A stretch of DNA of 64,000 nt from Pelorhabdus rhamnosifermentans (GCF_018835585.1 NZ_JAHGVE010000013.1:62001-126000), one strand, 5' to 3'. Shown: positions 17,565-28,544, counted from the stretch's first letter. The notes: generated from the sequence alone by a model not told the origin. Numbers and translations are program-made.

Positions 17565-19484
17565 ATGAGTAAAAAACCTTTTTACCTTACGACGCCCATA
17601 TTTTATCCTAGTGATAAACTTCATATTGGACATGCTTACTGCACGAGTGTGGCAGATACGATTGCGCGATATAAACGGCTCATGGACTACGATGTGCTTT
17701 TTCTGACAGGATCAGATGAGCATGGTCAGAAAATTGAACGTAAAGCCCAGGAAAATGGCGTGACGCCCATTGCTTATGTGGATAAGATAGTCGCATCTTT
17801 TCAGCAATTGTGGAAGAAACTCAACATATCTAATGATGATTTTATTCGTACAACGCAGGAGCGGCATCGTAAGGTCGTTCAGAATATTTTTCAAAAAATT
17901 TATGATCAGGGCGATATTTATAAGTCTGCCTATAAAGGTTGGTATTGTACGCCGTGTGAAACCTTTTGGCTGGAACGTCAGCTTGTCGATGGCAAATGTC
18001 CTGATTGCGGGCGACCTGTAGAAGTATTGGAAGAAGAAAGCTATTTTTTCCGGATGAGCAAATATCAAGATAGACTGCTAAAATTTATAGAGGAGAACCC
18101 TGAATTTATCCAACCTGTTACGCGTCGCAATGAAATGATCAATTTCATTAAAGGCGGTCTGGAAGATTTGTGTGTGTCTCGGACAACTTTTGATTGGGGC
18201 ATTCCCGTGCCGTTTGATTCGAAGCATATTGTTTATGTTTGGTTTGATGCTCTCGTCAATTACATCACGGCCGCAGGTTATCTCGATGATCGCGAAAAAT
18301 ATAAGAAATTTTGGCCCGCTGATCTTCATTTAGTTGGCAAGGAAATTGTTCGATTCCATTCGATTATTTGGCCTGTAATTCTAATGGCTCTTGGTGAGCC
18401 TTTGCCAAAGCAGGTTTTCGGTCATGGCTGGCTGATTGTTGAAGGCGATAAAATGTCAAAATCCAAAGGCAATGTGATTGATCCTGTAGCACTGATTGAT
18501 GAGTTTGGACCGGATGCGATCCGTTACTTTTTGCTACGGGAAATTAACCTTGGTTTAGATGGTAATTTCTCGCGCCAGGCCCTTATTAATCGTATCAATG
18601 CTGATTTGGCCAATGATCTGGGCAATTTGCTGCATCGTACCCTCTCTATGGTCGGTCGCTTCCGTGACGGTGTTATTCCTGCGCCGGGAGAAAAAGCTGC
18701 TGTTGATGAGGAACTGGAAGAATTATGTAATAAGACTGTGAAAAATTATCAAGCTACTATGGATAAGTATGATATTACGACGACATTAAAAGACGTGTGG
18801 GTACTGATTAGTCGTACGAATAAATATATTGATGAAACAAGTCCTTGGGCTTTGGTCAAACAGGTTGATCAGGCCAGTCGTCTTGATACAGTTCTGTACA
18901 ATTTGGCTGAAACATTGCGTACTATTGCGGTTTTGTTGTCACCTGTAATGCCGACGACAGCGGAGAAAATCTGGCAACAACTTGGTATGCCTGATGATTT
19001 ATGGACAGTTCGTATTTGTGATATTACAACATTCGGCGGTCTAAAAGCGGGAATAAAAGTTAATAAACCACAGCAGATTTTTCCTCGTATTGAAGAAAGA
19101 GAAGAAAGCGAGTCTGCTGAAAGTAGTACCTCTGTTCAAGAAACGCCTAAAATTGAGACACTGCCGGAAGTTTCGATTGATGAATTTGCCAAACTTGATT
19201 TGCGTGTAGCCAAGGTACTTGCTGCCGAAAAGGTAGCGAAGGCAGATAAGCTTTTAAAATTGGAAGTGGATTTGGGCGGTGAAGTGCGTACTATCGTTTC
19301 GGGTATTGCCAAGCATTATAAGCCAGAGGAGCTTGTCGGCCAAAGTGTGCTCATGATTGTCAATTTGAAACCCGCTAAAATCCGTGGCATTGAATCGCGT
19401 GGGATGGTTCTTGCCGCATCGATTGATGATAAGCTGGCTGTTGTGACTGTGCCTGACATGCCTGCTGGGAGCAAGGTGAAATAA
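17565..19484 (+). CDS. metG: Methionyl-tRNA synthetase
   Basis: Charges tRNA(Met). The class I HIGH motif is DKLHIGHAY and the KMSKS loop is GDKMSKSKGN. A zinc site is formed by CTPC and CPDC (about 127-147). The C-terminal 110 residues, from IDEFAKLDLRVAKVLAAE, are a Trbp111-type tRNA-binding domain, joined by an acidic Ser/Glu-rich linker. Length is 639 aa. ATG 17565 follows AAGGAGG. No T-box or other leader is evident in the short space shared with abrB. Confidence 0.97.
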   Translation: MSKKPFYLTTPIFYPSDKLHIGHAYCTSVADTIARYKRLMDYDVLFLTGSDEHGQKIERKAQENGVTPIAYVDKIVASFQQLWKKLNISNDDFIRTTQERHRKVVQNIFQKIYDQGDIYKSAYKGWYCTPCETFWLERQLVDGKCPDCGRPVEVLEEESYFFRMSKYQDRLLKFIEENPEFIQPVTRRNEMINFIKGGLEDLCVSRTTFDWGIPVPFDSKHIVYVWFDALVNYITAAGYLDDREKYKKFWPADLHLVGKEIVRFHSIIWPVILMALGEPLPKQVFGHGWLIVEGDKMSKSKGNVIDPVALIDEFGPDAIRYFLLREINLGLDGNFSRQALINRINADLANDLGNLLHRTLSMVGRFRDGVIPAPGEKAAVDEELEELCNKTVKNYQATMDKYDITTTLKDVWVLISRTNKYIDETSPWALVKQVDQASRLDTVLYNLAETLRTIAVLLSPVMPTTAEKIWQQLGMPDDLWTVRICDITTFGGLKAGIKVNKPQQIFPRIEEREESESAESSTSVQETPKIETLPEVSIDEFAKLDLRVAKVLAAEKVAKADKLLKLEVDLGGEVRTIVSGIAKHYKPEELVGQSVLMIVNLKPAKIRGIESRGMVLAASIDDKLAVVTVPDMPAGSKVK

Positions 19485-19485
19485 G

Positions 19486-20256
19486 GTGGCTCTTTATGAT
19501 TCCCATGTGCATCTTGATGAAGCGTGCTATGACGATGACAGGCAAGCTGTGATTCAGCGGGCCTTTGATCAGGGCCTTTCTGGGATGATTAATATTGGTT
19601 CAGATATGTCTTCGTCAGCGCGATCTATTGCGTTGGCGCAGCAGTATCCGACGATTTATTGTGCTGTGGGTATTCATCCACATGAAGCGGAAGGCACTTG
19701 TGAAGCCGATTATGAACAGCTTTGTAGCTGGACGACTGAGCCTAAGGTTGTTGCTATTGGCGAAATTGGTCTGGATTATTATTATGATCATTCGCCGCGT
19801 CCTGTGCAGCGTACAGTTTTTATTCGTCAATTGGCTCTTGCCAGAGAAACGCATAAGCCGGTTATTATTCATGAGCGAGATGCTCACGGCGATTTCATGG
19901 ATATCTTAAGGCGTGAAGGAGAGGGACTGACAGGCATTGTTCACTGTTATAGCGGCAGTATGGAAATGGCACAGGAACTTATTAAACGTGGATTTTATCT
20001 GGGGATTGGCGGTTCTCTTACCTTTAAAAATTCTAAAAAACTCAAGCAAATTGTAACTGAGCTTCCGCTGCGACATTTTGTTGTTGAAACAGATTGTCCC
20101 TACTTAACTCCTGAGCCTCATCGCGGAAAGCGTAATGAACCTGCGTATGTTCGGCTTGTTGTAGAAGAAATTGCAGCGTTGAAGCAAGTAAAAACGTGTG
20201 AGATAGAACAGGCTACGACAAAGAATTTGGAAGAGTTGTTTGGATTCAAACACTAA
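19486..20256 (+). CDS. tatD: TatD-family DNase
   Basis: Metal-dependent hydrolase, 256 aa. DSHVHLDEACYDDD is the metal-binding HxH entry, GEIGLDYYYDHSPR and ETDCPYLTPEPHRGKRNEP are TatD signatures. Known members are 3'-5' exonucleases involved in DNA repair. It starts with GTG one base after metG stops, so it is cotranscribed. In Bacillus the next gene is yabE; here the nif cluster separates them. Confidence 0.93.
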   Translation: MALYDSHVHLDEACYDDDRQAVIQRAFDQGLSGMINIGSDMSSSARSIALAQQYPTIYCAVGIHPHEAEGTCEADYEQLCSWTTEPKVVAIGEIGLDYYYDHSPRPVQRTVFIRQLALARETHKPVIIHERDAHGDFMDILRREGEGLTGIVHCYSGSMEMAQELIKRGFYLGIGGSLTFKNSKKLKQIVTELPLRHFVVETDCPYLTPEPHRGKRNEPAYVRLVVEEIAALKQVKTCEIEQATTKNLEELFGFKH

Positions 20257-20263
20257 ATTTGGG

Positions 20264-20296
20264 AGTGCGTTTCCGGGTCATGGAAGCGCACTTTTC
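20264..20296 (+). terminator. Terminator after tatD
   Basis: AGTGCGTTTCC and GGAAGCGCACT pair (one G-T wobble) and are followed by a TTTTCC run, closing the metG-tatD unit and separating it from nif. Confidence 0.85.
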
Positions 20297-20681
20297 CATT
20301 TTCAGTATGAAATAAAGCTTAAACGGGAAAGAATATCAGATTTAGCTTTGTGGTGATACTTCCTATCAAACTTTGTTTAAACACAAGTATTTTTATAAAC
20401 TAAACTAACTAAAATGAAATGAATAGATAGTTTTAGTTTGGTTATGTTCGTTTTAATTGAGTATAGATAGTTAATCTTTTAATAAAGTATTGACTAGGAT
20501 GCTGTTTTGTTATATCTTATGTATAAATAGTAAATTAGGTATCGATAAGATACAAAGGGTATCCAGGAACCAATCAAGATTCGACTAAAAATCCAAAGAA
20601 TAGACACGGATATGATGTTGCATCATTTTCGGGTCTTATTGTTATGGAAAAAATTTAATATTACAACAATAGCAATATCTA

Positions 20682-20710
20682 TTGAACAACTTATTTGGGT
20701 GTGCTATGAT
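20682..20710 (+). promoter_or_regulatory. Candidate sigma-A promoter of the nif operon
   Basis: TTGAAC, exactly 17 bases, TATGAT. It is the best -35/-10 pair in the intergenic region and lies upstream of the hairpins. Confidence 0.5.
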
Positions 20711-20797
20711 GGAAAAAATAAATTATGGTTTTGAGACAGTCTTTATAACGTTAAGTTTTGTTGAGCGGTTCCCGATAAGTAACTGATCTGGCAGCAA

Positions 20798-20844
20798 CGA
20801 GGCTGATAAATGTTATTCATTATGAATAACATTTATCAGCCTCG
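20798..20844. repeat. Perfect 47-bp palindrome in the nifH leader
   Basis: Two 23-base arms, beginning CGAGGCTGATAAATG, are exact inverted repeats separated by one base. The following TATTGTTTTACT could serve as a weak T-tract, so this may be a conditional terminator, or an operator. Confidence 0.85.
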
Positions 20845-20936
20845 TATTGTTTTACTACGGTTTTCAATGCATGAGGCATGAGAAAGGCGGTGATGATTCG
20901 ACTATTGAGGAGCGTTTTAGACCAGGGATATAAAAA

Positions 20937-20968
20937 TGCTGAATAAGTACTGGCATACTTATTCAGCA
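20937..20968 (+). repeat. Hairpin in the nifH leader
   Basis: TGCTGAATAAGTA and TACTTATTCAGCA are perfect 13-base arms around CTGGCA. No T-tract follows, so a transcript-stabilising or regulatory role is more likely than termination. Confidence 0.75.
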
Positions 20969-21052
20969 AGAGCATGTACAAAAAAACCGATCAGGGCTTC
21001 TTTAACATACCTATTTTTAATTATAGCCCGGGGCAATGTATTTTTCAAGTGA

Positions 21053-21898
<846 letters not shown>

Positions 21899-21942
21899 TC
21901 TGTTAGTCCTTAATTAAAAATTGTCGAGGAGGAATGAATAAC

Positions 21943-22269
21943 GTGTTATTAGTACGAGCAATTATACGGCCGGAAAAAAGGGATGAAGTGCTTTATGAAT
22001 TATCTACCGCTGGTTTTCACGCCGCTACGGTGATTGATGTAGTGGGGCGCGGCAAGCAAAAAGGTATCAAGATCGGCAGCATTGTTTACGATGAAATTCC
22101 TAAAATCATGATCATGATGGCTGTACGGGACGAAGATAAAAATGACATTGTAAGTGTACTTCTTCGCACAGCCAAAACAAGCGGTAAAGGGGCTTTCGGT
22201 GACGGAAAAATTTTTATTACACCAGTTGAAGAGGTTTACACCATATCAAGCGCCGCGACAGGCTTGTAG
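21943..22269 (+). CDS. nifI1: PII-like nitrogenase regulator NifI1
   Basis: A 108-aa GlnB/PII-family protein. In methanogens and clostridia NifI1 and NifI2 form a complex that binds and inhibits the MoFe protein under nitrogen sufficiency and is released by 2-oxoglutarate. RAIIRPEKRDEV, VVGRGKQKG and GDGKIFITPVEEVYTI are PII signatures. Placement directly between nifH and nifD is diagnostic. GTG 21943 lies ten bases after AGGAGG; the ATG at 21934 is only one base from it. Confidence 0.92.
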   Translation: MLLVRAIIRPEKRDEVLYELSTAGFHAATVIDVVGRGKQKGIKIGSIVYDEIPKIMIMMAVRDEDKNDIVSVLLRTAKTSGKGAFGDGKIFITPVEEVYTISSAATGL

Positions 22270-22280
22270 GGAGTGGGATA

Positions 22281-22691
22281 ATGAAAGAGATTATTGCGAT
22301 TGTCCGAATGAATAAAGTAGGTGCGACGAAACAAGCTTTGATCGAAGCTGGAGCTACAGGATTTACGGCTGTCAAGGCGCTTGGCAGAGGGAAAATGGTG
22401 GAAGATACGGGCGTTATAGCTGGCCGTAAGGCTGATTTGATGGCTATGGCAAACGAAGAAGACGTAAAAGAAACAGAATTATTAATTGACGGGTTTCTTA
22501 ATGGAGCCCGGCTGTATCCCATGCGGATGTTCGATATTATTACCCATGATTACGACGTAACGAAAATTGTGCAAACCATTATGGAAGTCAATCGCACAAC
22601 TTTTAATGTTGGTGATGGTAAAATTTTTGTACTGCCTGTGGCAGACGCCATTCGTGTTCGCACGAAAGAAGCTGGCGACGCCGCCTTATAA
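22281..22691 (+). CDS. nifI2: PII-like nitrogenase regulator NifI2
   Basis: Second NifI subunit, 136 aa. MKEIIAIVRMNKVGATKQAL and the C-terminal NVGDGKIFVLPVADAIRVRT are PII-like. The region between is longer than in GlnB, as usual for NifI2, and carries no recognisable uridylylation tyrosine loop. It starts 11 bases after nifI1. Its partner and role are as for nifI1: rapid post-translational switch-off of nitrogenase. Confidence 0.92.
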   Translation: MKEIIAIVRMNKVGATKQALIEAGATGFTAVKALGRGKMVEDTGVIAGRKADLMAMANEEDVKETELLIDGFLNGARLYPMRMFDIITHDYDVTKIVQTIMEVNRTTFNVGDGKIFVLPVADAIRVRTKEAGDAAL

Positions 22692-22727
22692 AGAAATAAG
22701 AATGAGTGTATAGGAGGGAAATCCGCT

Positions 22728-24341
22728 GTGGCTATTACGGAAAAAGAATTACAGAAGATATTTGAACAGTATCCAAGCAAGGTGCAAAAGAACCGCAAAA
22801 AGCACATTCTAATTAAAGATGGTGAATTGGAGAATCAGGAAATTGCCGCCAATGCCCGCACTATTCCTGGGATTATGACGAACCGCGGCTGTGCTTTTGC
22901 AGGTTGCAAAGGAGTTGTACTCGGACCGCTAAAAGATGTTGTTCACATTGTTCACGGGCCGATTGGCTGCAGCTATTATACATGGGGGACTCGTCGTAAC
23001 AAAGCGAAAGATGAGCCAGGTATTAAAAATTTCATCAATTATTGCTTTTCTACCAATATACAGGAAAAGGACATTGTTTTTGGCGGTGATAAAAAACTGG
23101 CAGCCATGATTGATGAAGTGGTGGAAATTTTTCATCCTAAGTGCATTACCATTTCGGCAACTTGTCCTGTTGGTCTGATTGGTGACGATATCGTTGCCGT
23201 TGCTGCAGCAGCGGAAAAACGCCATGGTATTCAGGTAGTTTCGTTTAGCTGCGAAGGCTACAAAGGCGTCAGCCAATCGGCCGGCCATCATATTGCCAAT
23301 AATAATCTGATGGATAAGGTTATTGGCAATAGCAATGTCGAAAAAACCGAACAAAAATACGCTATTAATATTTTGGGTGAGTATAATATCGGCGGTGACG
23401 GTTGGGAAGTTGAGCGTGTTTTGAAAGACATTGGCTATCATATTGTTTCTGTTATGACAGGTGACGGTGCCTGGGAACATCTGCGCAATGCCCATGTAGC
23501 GGATCTGAATTTAGTGCAGTGTCATCGTTCCATCAACTATATTGCTGAGATGCTGGAAGTAAAGTATGGAATTCCCTGGCTGAAAGTCAATTTTATTGGT
23601 ATACAGTCCATGATTCAGACCTTAAGAAATATGGCACTGTATTTTAATGATGCAGCACTAACGGAGCGGACGGAAGCGGTCATTAGCCGTGAACTGGCTC
23701 GCGTGGAACCGAAAATGGAGCAGTACAAGAAAATCTGTCAGGGAAAAACGGCATTTTGTTTTGTCGGCGGTTCACGCGGACATCATTATCAAGGATTGTT
23801 TGCTGAACTTGGTATTGAGACGGTTTTGGCCGGGTATGAATTTGCCCATCGTGACGACTATGAAGGCCGGAAGGTTATTCCGACAATTAAGCTGGATGCC
23901 GACAGCAAGAATATTGCTGAACTGCACGTAGAGCCTGATAAAGAGCGGTTTCATCTGCGCGTTTCACCGGAACGGATGGAAGAATTAAAGAAAAAAATTC
24001 CCCTTAGTTCTTATGACGGATTGAACGTCGACATGAAAACGGGTGATATCATTGTGGATGATTTGAATCATTTTGAAACAGAGGAATTTATTCGATTGCT
24101 CAAACCTGATATTTTTGCTTCAGGAATTAAAGATAAATATGTTGTACAAAAAATGGGTATTCCGGCCAAGCAACTGCATTCGTATGATTACAGTGGTCCC
24201 TATGCAGGGTTTAATGGAGCTGTTAATTTTGCTCGTGACGTGAGTATGGGATTTGCATCACCGACATGGAATTTTATTACACCGCCCTGGAAGAACCAGC
24301 CCCTGCTAGGCGGCCAATTGAATGAAGGAGGCAAAGACTAA
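22728..24341 (+). CDS. nifD: Nitrogenase MoFe protein alpha subunit
   Basis: A 537-aa catalytic subunit. Cys55, Cys81 and Cys146 match the P-cluster ligands; Cys265 (NLVQCHRS) and His484 (QLHSYDYSGPY) match the FeMo-cofactor ligands. Arg89, Gln183 and His187 match active-site residues alpha-96, -191 and -195 of Azotobacter. An insertion of about 50 residues (about 385-435) is the hallmark of Clostridium pasteurianum-type NifD. No vnfG/anfG delta subunit is present, so this is the Mo enzyme. GTG start, eight bases after AGGAGGG. Confidence 0.97.
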   Translation: MAITEKELQKIFEQYPSKVQKNRKKHILIKDGELENQEIAANARTIPGIMTNRGCAFAGCKGVVLGPLKDVVHIVHGPIGCSYYTWGTRRNKAKDEPGIKNFINYCFSTNIQEKDIVFGGDKKLAAMIDEVVEIFHPKCITISATCPVGLIGDDIVAVAAAAEKRHGIQVVSFSCEGYKGVSQSAGHHIANNNLMDKVIGNSNVEKTEQKYAINILGEYNIGGDGWEVERVLKDIGYHIVSVMTGDGAWEHLRNAHVADLNLVQCHRSINYIAEMLEVKYGIPWLKVNFIGIQSMIQTLRNMALYFNDAALTERTEAVISRELARVEPKMEQYKKICQGKTAFCFVGGSRGHHYQGLFAELGIETVLAGYEFAHRDDYEGRKVIPTIKLDADSKNIAELHVEPDKERFHLRVSPERMEELKKKIPLSSYDGLNVDMKTGDIIVDDLNHFETEEFIRLLKPDIFASGIKDKYVVQKMGIPAKQLHSYDYSGPYAGFNGAVNFARDVSMGFASPTWNFITPPWKNQPLLGGQLNEGGKD

Positions 24342-24342
24342 T

Positions 24343-25737
24343 ATGTTAGATTATACACCGAAAGAAATAATCGAACGGGCTAGCGGCGGCGTGATTAATC
24401 CGGCTAAAACCTGTCAACCCATCGGCGCTATGTATGCAGCCCTTGGCATTCACAATTGTTTGCCTCATAGTCATGGCTCGCAAGGCTGCTGCTCTTTTCA
24501 CCGCATGCATTTGACCCGCCATTTTCGTGATCCTATTATGGCTACATCAAGTAGTTTTACTGAGGGTGCTTGTGTATTTGGCGGTGGTGCCAATTTAAAA
24601 ACGGCCATCAAAAATATATTTTCCTTGTATAAACCCGATGTCATCGCTATTCATACGACGTGTTTATCGGAAACCATTGGCGATGATATTCCAGATATTA
24701 TTAGGCAGGCTGTTGACGATATTCCTGAGGGAAAAGTTGTTTTTCACGCCAATACACCCAGTTATCAGGGGTCGCATATTACGGGATTTTCCAATATGAC
24801 CAAGGCCATGGTTACCTATTTTTCGGCGGCCACTGAAAAAGAGAAGAAGGATCAGATTAATATTATTCCCGGATTTGTAAATCCAGGTGATATGCGGGAA
24901 ATCAAGCGGATTGCTCGGAGTATGGGAGTCAAAAGTATTATGTTTCCCGATACTTCAGGAGTTGTCGATTCGCCTATGACAGGTGAGTTTACGATGTATC
25001 CTAAAGGCGGGACACATTTGGAAGACCTGCGGGATACGGGTAATTCTAAATTGACCTTGGCACTGGGGCGGTTTGCTTGTACTGATCCGGCTGAGCAGTT
25101 GCGGAAAAAATGTAAAGTTCCGGCTGCTATCATGAAGACGCCGATTGGTATTCAGGCGACGGATGAAATGATTATGGCGATAGCAGGTGTCTTTGCTTTG
25201 GAGATTCCTTACGAATTGGAGGAAGAACGCGGACAGCTAGTCGATATTATGACAGATACGCATTTTCATTTTCATGGGAAACGAGTGGCAATTTTTGGTG
25301 ATCCCGACATTGTAGCAGGAGTTACGGAATTCGTACTCAGCTTAGGTATGGTTCCGGTTCATGTGCTGACAGGTACTCCGGGGGGCGCTTTGGGATCAGG
25401 TTTGGCCGGGTTTGAAGATGAAATTAATGAGATGACCGAATCGCATGGTATCAAGGCCCAAGTGAAATCAGATGAGGACTTATTTACGCTTCATCAATGG
25501 ATTAAGAACGAGCCAGTCGATTTATTAATTGGTAATACGTACGGCAAGTTTATTGCAAAAGCCGAGGATCTGCCGTTTGTGCGAGTGGGTTTTCCTATCC
25601 TGGACCGCAGTGTTCAGCCTTATTTTCCAATTGTCGGTTACCATGGAGCTATGCGGCTGATCGAGATGATCAGCGGAGCCTTGCTGGATCGTGCCGACCG
25701 TGATGCGACGGATGAAAACTTTGAATTAGTTATGTAA
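24343..25737 (+). CDS. nifK: Nitrogenase MoFe protein beta subunit
   Basis: 464 aa, close to the short C. pasteurianum form that lacks the N-terminal extension of proteobacterial NifK. Cys24, the Cys in HGSQGCC (about 49) and Cys107 (TTCLSETIGDD) are the P-cluster ligands. ATG 24343 is one base after the nifD stop, with GGAGG inside the end of nifD, so synthesis of the two subunits is coupled. Confidence 0.97.
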   Translation: MLDYTPKEIIERASGGVINPAKTCQPIGAMYAALGIHNCLPHSHGSQGCCSFHRMHLTRHFRDPIMATSSSFTEGACVFGGGANLKTAIKNIFSLYKPDVIAIHTTCLSETIGDDIPDIIRQAVDDIPEGKVVFHANTPSYQGSHITGFSNMTKAMVTYFSAATEKEKKDQINIIPGFVNPGDMREIKRIARSMGVKSIMFPDTSGVVDSPMTGEFTMYPKGGTHLEDLRDTGNSKLTLALGRFACTDPAEQLRKKCKVPAAIMKTPIGIQATDEMIMAIAGVFALEIPYELEEERGQLVDIMTDTHFHFHGKRVAIFGDPDIVAGVTEFVLSLGMVPVHVLTGTPGGALGSGLAGFEDEINEMTESHGIKAQVKSDEDLFTLHQWIKNEPVDLLIGNTYGKFIAKAEDLPFVRVGFPILDRSVQPYFPIVGYHGAMRLIEMISGALLDRADRDATDENFELVM

Positions 25738-25766
25738 AAGATAGAAAAGCAAAGGAGGGGATGACG

Positions 25767-27125
25767 ATGGACCAGGCACTTGTTGTACCCGACAGAGAAG
25801 ATTTCATTGCCACCAAGGGCAAGCAAAAGAAACAGCTGAAATGCGATGCTGACAGCATTGCTGGGTGTGTGAGCCAACGGGCTTGTGTATATTGCGGAGC
25901 CAGGGTTGTGCTCAATCCTGTCACAGATGCCGTTCATCTGGTCCACGGTCCTATTGGCTGTTCAACTTATACCTGGGATATTCGCGGCAGCCTGTCGAGC
26001 GGATCGGAGATGTACCGCAATAGCTTCTCTACGGATCTTAAGGAGCAAGATATTATTTTTGGCGGCGAGAAAAAATTATTGGCCTGTATTGATGAATTGG
26101 TCCAAAAGTATCAACCCCCGCTTATTTTCGTTTATTCGACGTGTATCATCGGCGTTATTGGTGATGATTTAAAAAGTATTTGCAAGCAGGCATCAAAACA
26201 GTACGGTATTGAAATTTTGCCAGTGGAATCTAGTGGTTTTATTGGCAATAAATCTGCCGGCTACCGTGCGGCCTGCGATACGCTCTTGCACTTGATTGAT
26301 TTAGGTAAGGAGTCGTTACACCAGGTTAGTTCACAAAGGCAGGCAGCTAAGCAAATTAATTATTTGGGCGATTTCAATTTGTCCGGTGAGGCTTGGATTA
26401 TCAAAGGTTATCTGGAACGTATGGGAGTAAAAATCAATGTGGCGTTTACAGGTGATTCCGACAGTCAGCATATAAAAAAGGCTCCTGATGTGGATCTTAA
26501 TATTATTCAATGTGCCGGATCGATGCATTATTTAGCCGAGAAACTAGAAGAACTTTACCATATTCCTTATTTGCAAGTTTCCTTTCTTGGTTTGCAGGAT
26601 ACAGCTAATTCCTTACGTAACATTGCCGCCATGCTTCAGGATGAAACGGTGGCTGCCAAGGCCGAACAATTGATTGCCGAAGAGTCTGCCAAGGTCAAGC
26701 CTGATATTGACTTTTACCGAAGCAAGCTAGTTGGCAAAAAAGCAGCTATTTATGTTGGTGGTGGATTTAAAGCCATATCACTCATCAAGCAGTTTCGGGA
26801 AATCGGCATTGATGTTGTCATGATCGGCACGCAGACGGGAAGACAGGAAGAGTACGAAACAATTGATACGTTAGTTGATGATGGTACAGTCATTTTGGAT
26901 GATGCCAATCCGGCTGAACTGGAAAAATTTATGATTGAACAAGAGGCGCATATTTTGGTAGGCGGAGTGAAAGAACGGCCATTGGCGTTTAAACTGGGCA
27001 AAGCTTTCATTGATCACAATCATAACAGGAAGCATCCCTTGAGTGGTTATGTAGGTGCTGTCAATTTTGCGCGCGAAGTATATACAACTGTTTGTTCGCC
27101 TGTATGGAAATATCTTAGTAAATAA
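25767..27125 (+). CDS. nifE: FeMo-cofactor scaffold NifE
   Basis: With NifN it forms the NifEN scaffold where the NifB cofactor is converted to FeMo-co. The 452-aa protein is a NifD paralogue: CVYCGARVVLNPVTDAVHLVHGPIGC-type region at the N-terminus (in parts) and conserved YSTCIIGVIGDD. ATG 25767 is seven bases after AGGAGGGG; the ATG at 25761 is too close. Confidence 0.95.
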   Translation: MDQALVVPDREDFIATKGKQKKQLKCDADSIAGCVSQRACVYCGARVVLNPVTDAVHLVHGPIGCSTYTWDIRGSLSSGSEMYRNSFSTDLKEQDIIFGGEKKLLACIDELVQKYQPPLIFVYSTCIIGVIGDDLKSICKQASKQYGIEILPVESSGFIGNKSAGYRAACDTLLHLIDLGKESLHQVSSQRQAAKQINYLGDFNLSGEAWIIKGYLERMGVKINVAFTGDSDSQHIKKAPDVDLNIIQCAGSMHYLAEKLEELYHIPYLQVSFLGLQDTANSLRNIAAMLQDETVAAKAEQLIAEESAKVKPDIDFYRSKLVGKKAAIYVGGGFKAISLIKQFREIGIDVVMIGTQTGRQEEYETIDTLVDDGTVILDDANPAELEKFMIEQEAHILVGGVKERPLAFKLGKAFIDHNHNRKHPLSGYVGAVNFAREVYTTVCSPVWKYLSK

Positions 27126-27146
27126 ACGGTAAAGGAGGTTGAACCG

Positions 27147-28523
27147 ATGGGCGGACTACTAAATTTAAGCCGTAATGTCAATGAAAATCCTTGTAATATG
27201 TGTATGCCCATGGGGGCAATTTTAGCTCTTAAGGGAATTGAACAGGCCATGGTGATTATCCATGGATCCCAAGGTTGTTGTACCTATATGCGGCGTCATA
27301 TTGCGGAGCATTACAATGAACCTATTGATGTGGGTTCTTCCTCGCTCAATGAAAAAGGTACTATTTACGGCGGTGAAAAAAATCTTAAACAAGCACTGGA
27401 TAATATTCGTCGCGTATATCATCCCCGCATGGTCGGAGTCATTACGACTTGCTTGGCCGAAACGATTGGCGAGGATATTCGTCGTATTGCCGATGACTAT
27501 TTGACGGAGCGCAAATTGGATGATTTATTTATCGTGACTGCTTCCACCCCGGGATATGGTGGCAGTCATACTGAGGGATATCGTTTTACTTTACGCAAAA
27601 TCGTTGAACAGCTAGTCGAACCAGCAACAAGACATGAGAAGATCAACTTGATCGTAGGCGATCTATCTACTGCCGATATTCGGGAATTACAACGCCTATT
27701 GGCTATGATGGATATCGAATATGTCATGCTCCCCGATGTGTCAGACACGTTAGATCGGCCCTATAGTTCGCACTATGATAAACTTCCTCCCGGCGGTACG
27801 AGACTCTCTGATATTCGCACAATGAGCGGGGCGGCGGCTACAATTGAAATTGGCATTACCATGCCTGATGAGTTGTCAGCAGGAAAAGTGCTGGAAGAAA
27901 AATTCGGTGTGCCCTTATATCAGGTACCCGTTCCAATCGGCGTGGACAATACAGATCGTTTTTTAGCAGTATTAACAGAGATCACAGGAAAAATTGTGCC
28001 GGAAGGTATTCAAGGAGAACGGGGTCGATTATTGGATGCCATGGTTGATTCGCATAAATACAATTTCGAAGGACGCAGCGTTATTTTTGGCGAACCTGAT
28101 TTGGTATATGCCGTAACTAAGCTATGCTGTGAAAACGGCATCTATCCGGTGGCCGTGGCGACTGGTAGTCAGGCGAATAAATTAAGCCAAGCACTGGAAC
28201 CGCTGATTGCCGATTGTCCACAGCCCGTTCAGTGTTTGAACGGTTCCGATTTTGCTTCCATTCGGGAAGTGGCGGAAGCCAGGGGAGCCAATCTGGCCAT
28301 TGGTCATTCTGATGGAAGATATTTGGAAGAACGTAGTCATATCCCGCTTGTGCGGCTGGGTTTTCCCATTCATGACCGCACCGGAGGCCAGCGACTGTTG
28401 TCTGTTGGTTATACGGGTTCAGCAAATTTGTTAGATCGTTTGACAAATACGTTATTAGAGAATAAATACAAAACGTACCGTCGCGATATGTATGAAGAGT
28501 TTTATCAGCATGAAGCGAAATAG
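27147..28523 (+). CDS. nifN: FeMo-cofactor scaffold NifN
   Basis: 458-aa NifK paralogue and partner of NifE. NPCNMCMPMGA, IIHGSQGCCTYMRRH and TTCLAETIGED line up with the cluster-binding cysteines of this family. In C. pasteurianum nifN is fused to nifB; here they are separate genes 21 bases apart. Start ATG after AAAGGAGG. Confidence 0.95.
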   Translation: MGGLLNLSRNVNENPCNMCMPMGAILALKGIEQAMVIIHGSQGCCTYMRRHIAEHYNEPIDVGSSSLNEKGTIYGGEKNLKQALDNIRRVYHPRMVGVITTCLAETIGEDIRRIADDYLTERKLDDLFIVTASTPGYGGSHTEGYRFTLRKIVEQLVEPATRHEKINLIVGDLSTADIRELQRLLAMMDIEYVMLPDVSDTLDRPYSSHYDKLPPGGTRLSDIRTMSGAAATIEIGITMPDELSAGKVLEEKFGVPLYQVPVPIGVDNTDRFLAVLTEITGKIVPEGIQGERGRLLDAMVDSHKYNFEGRSVIFGEPDLVYAVTKLCCENGIYPVAVATGSQANKLSQALEPLIADCPQPVQCLNGSDFASIREVAEARGANLAIGHSDGRYLEERSHIPLVRLGFPIHDRTGGQRLLSVGYTGSANLLDRLTNTLLENKYKTYRRDMYEEFYQHEAK

Positions 28524-28544
28524 AGAGGCCGAGGTGATGAACAA

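Noticed and set aside
20706-20786. A 26-codon open frame that could be a leader peptide before the nifH palindrome
   Set aside because: Its ATG coincides with the -10 box TATGAT of the best promoter, so it would lie at or before the transcription start; its ribosome site is poor.
20938-20970. TGGCAT...GC as a sigma-54 promoter for nifH
   Set aside because: The GG-GC spacing is 12 bases instead of 10 and the -12 element is poor; the sequence is better explained as a hairpin loop and arm.
22728-24341. Vanadium or iron-only nitrogenase
   Set aside because: No delta subunit gene, presence of the clostridial NifD insertion and complete nifE/nifN/nifB/nifV set indicate the Mo type, despite the AnfO-like gene.
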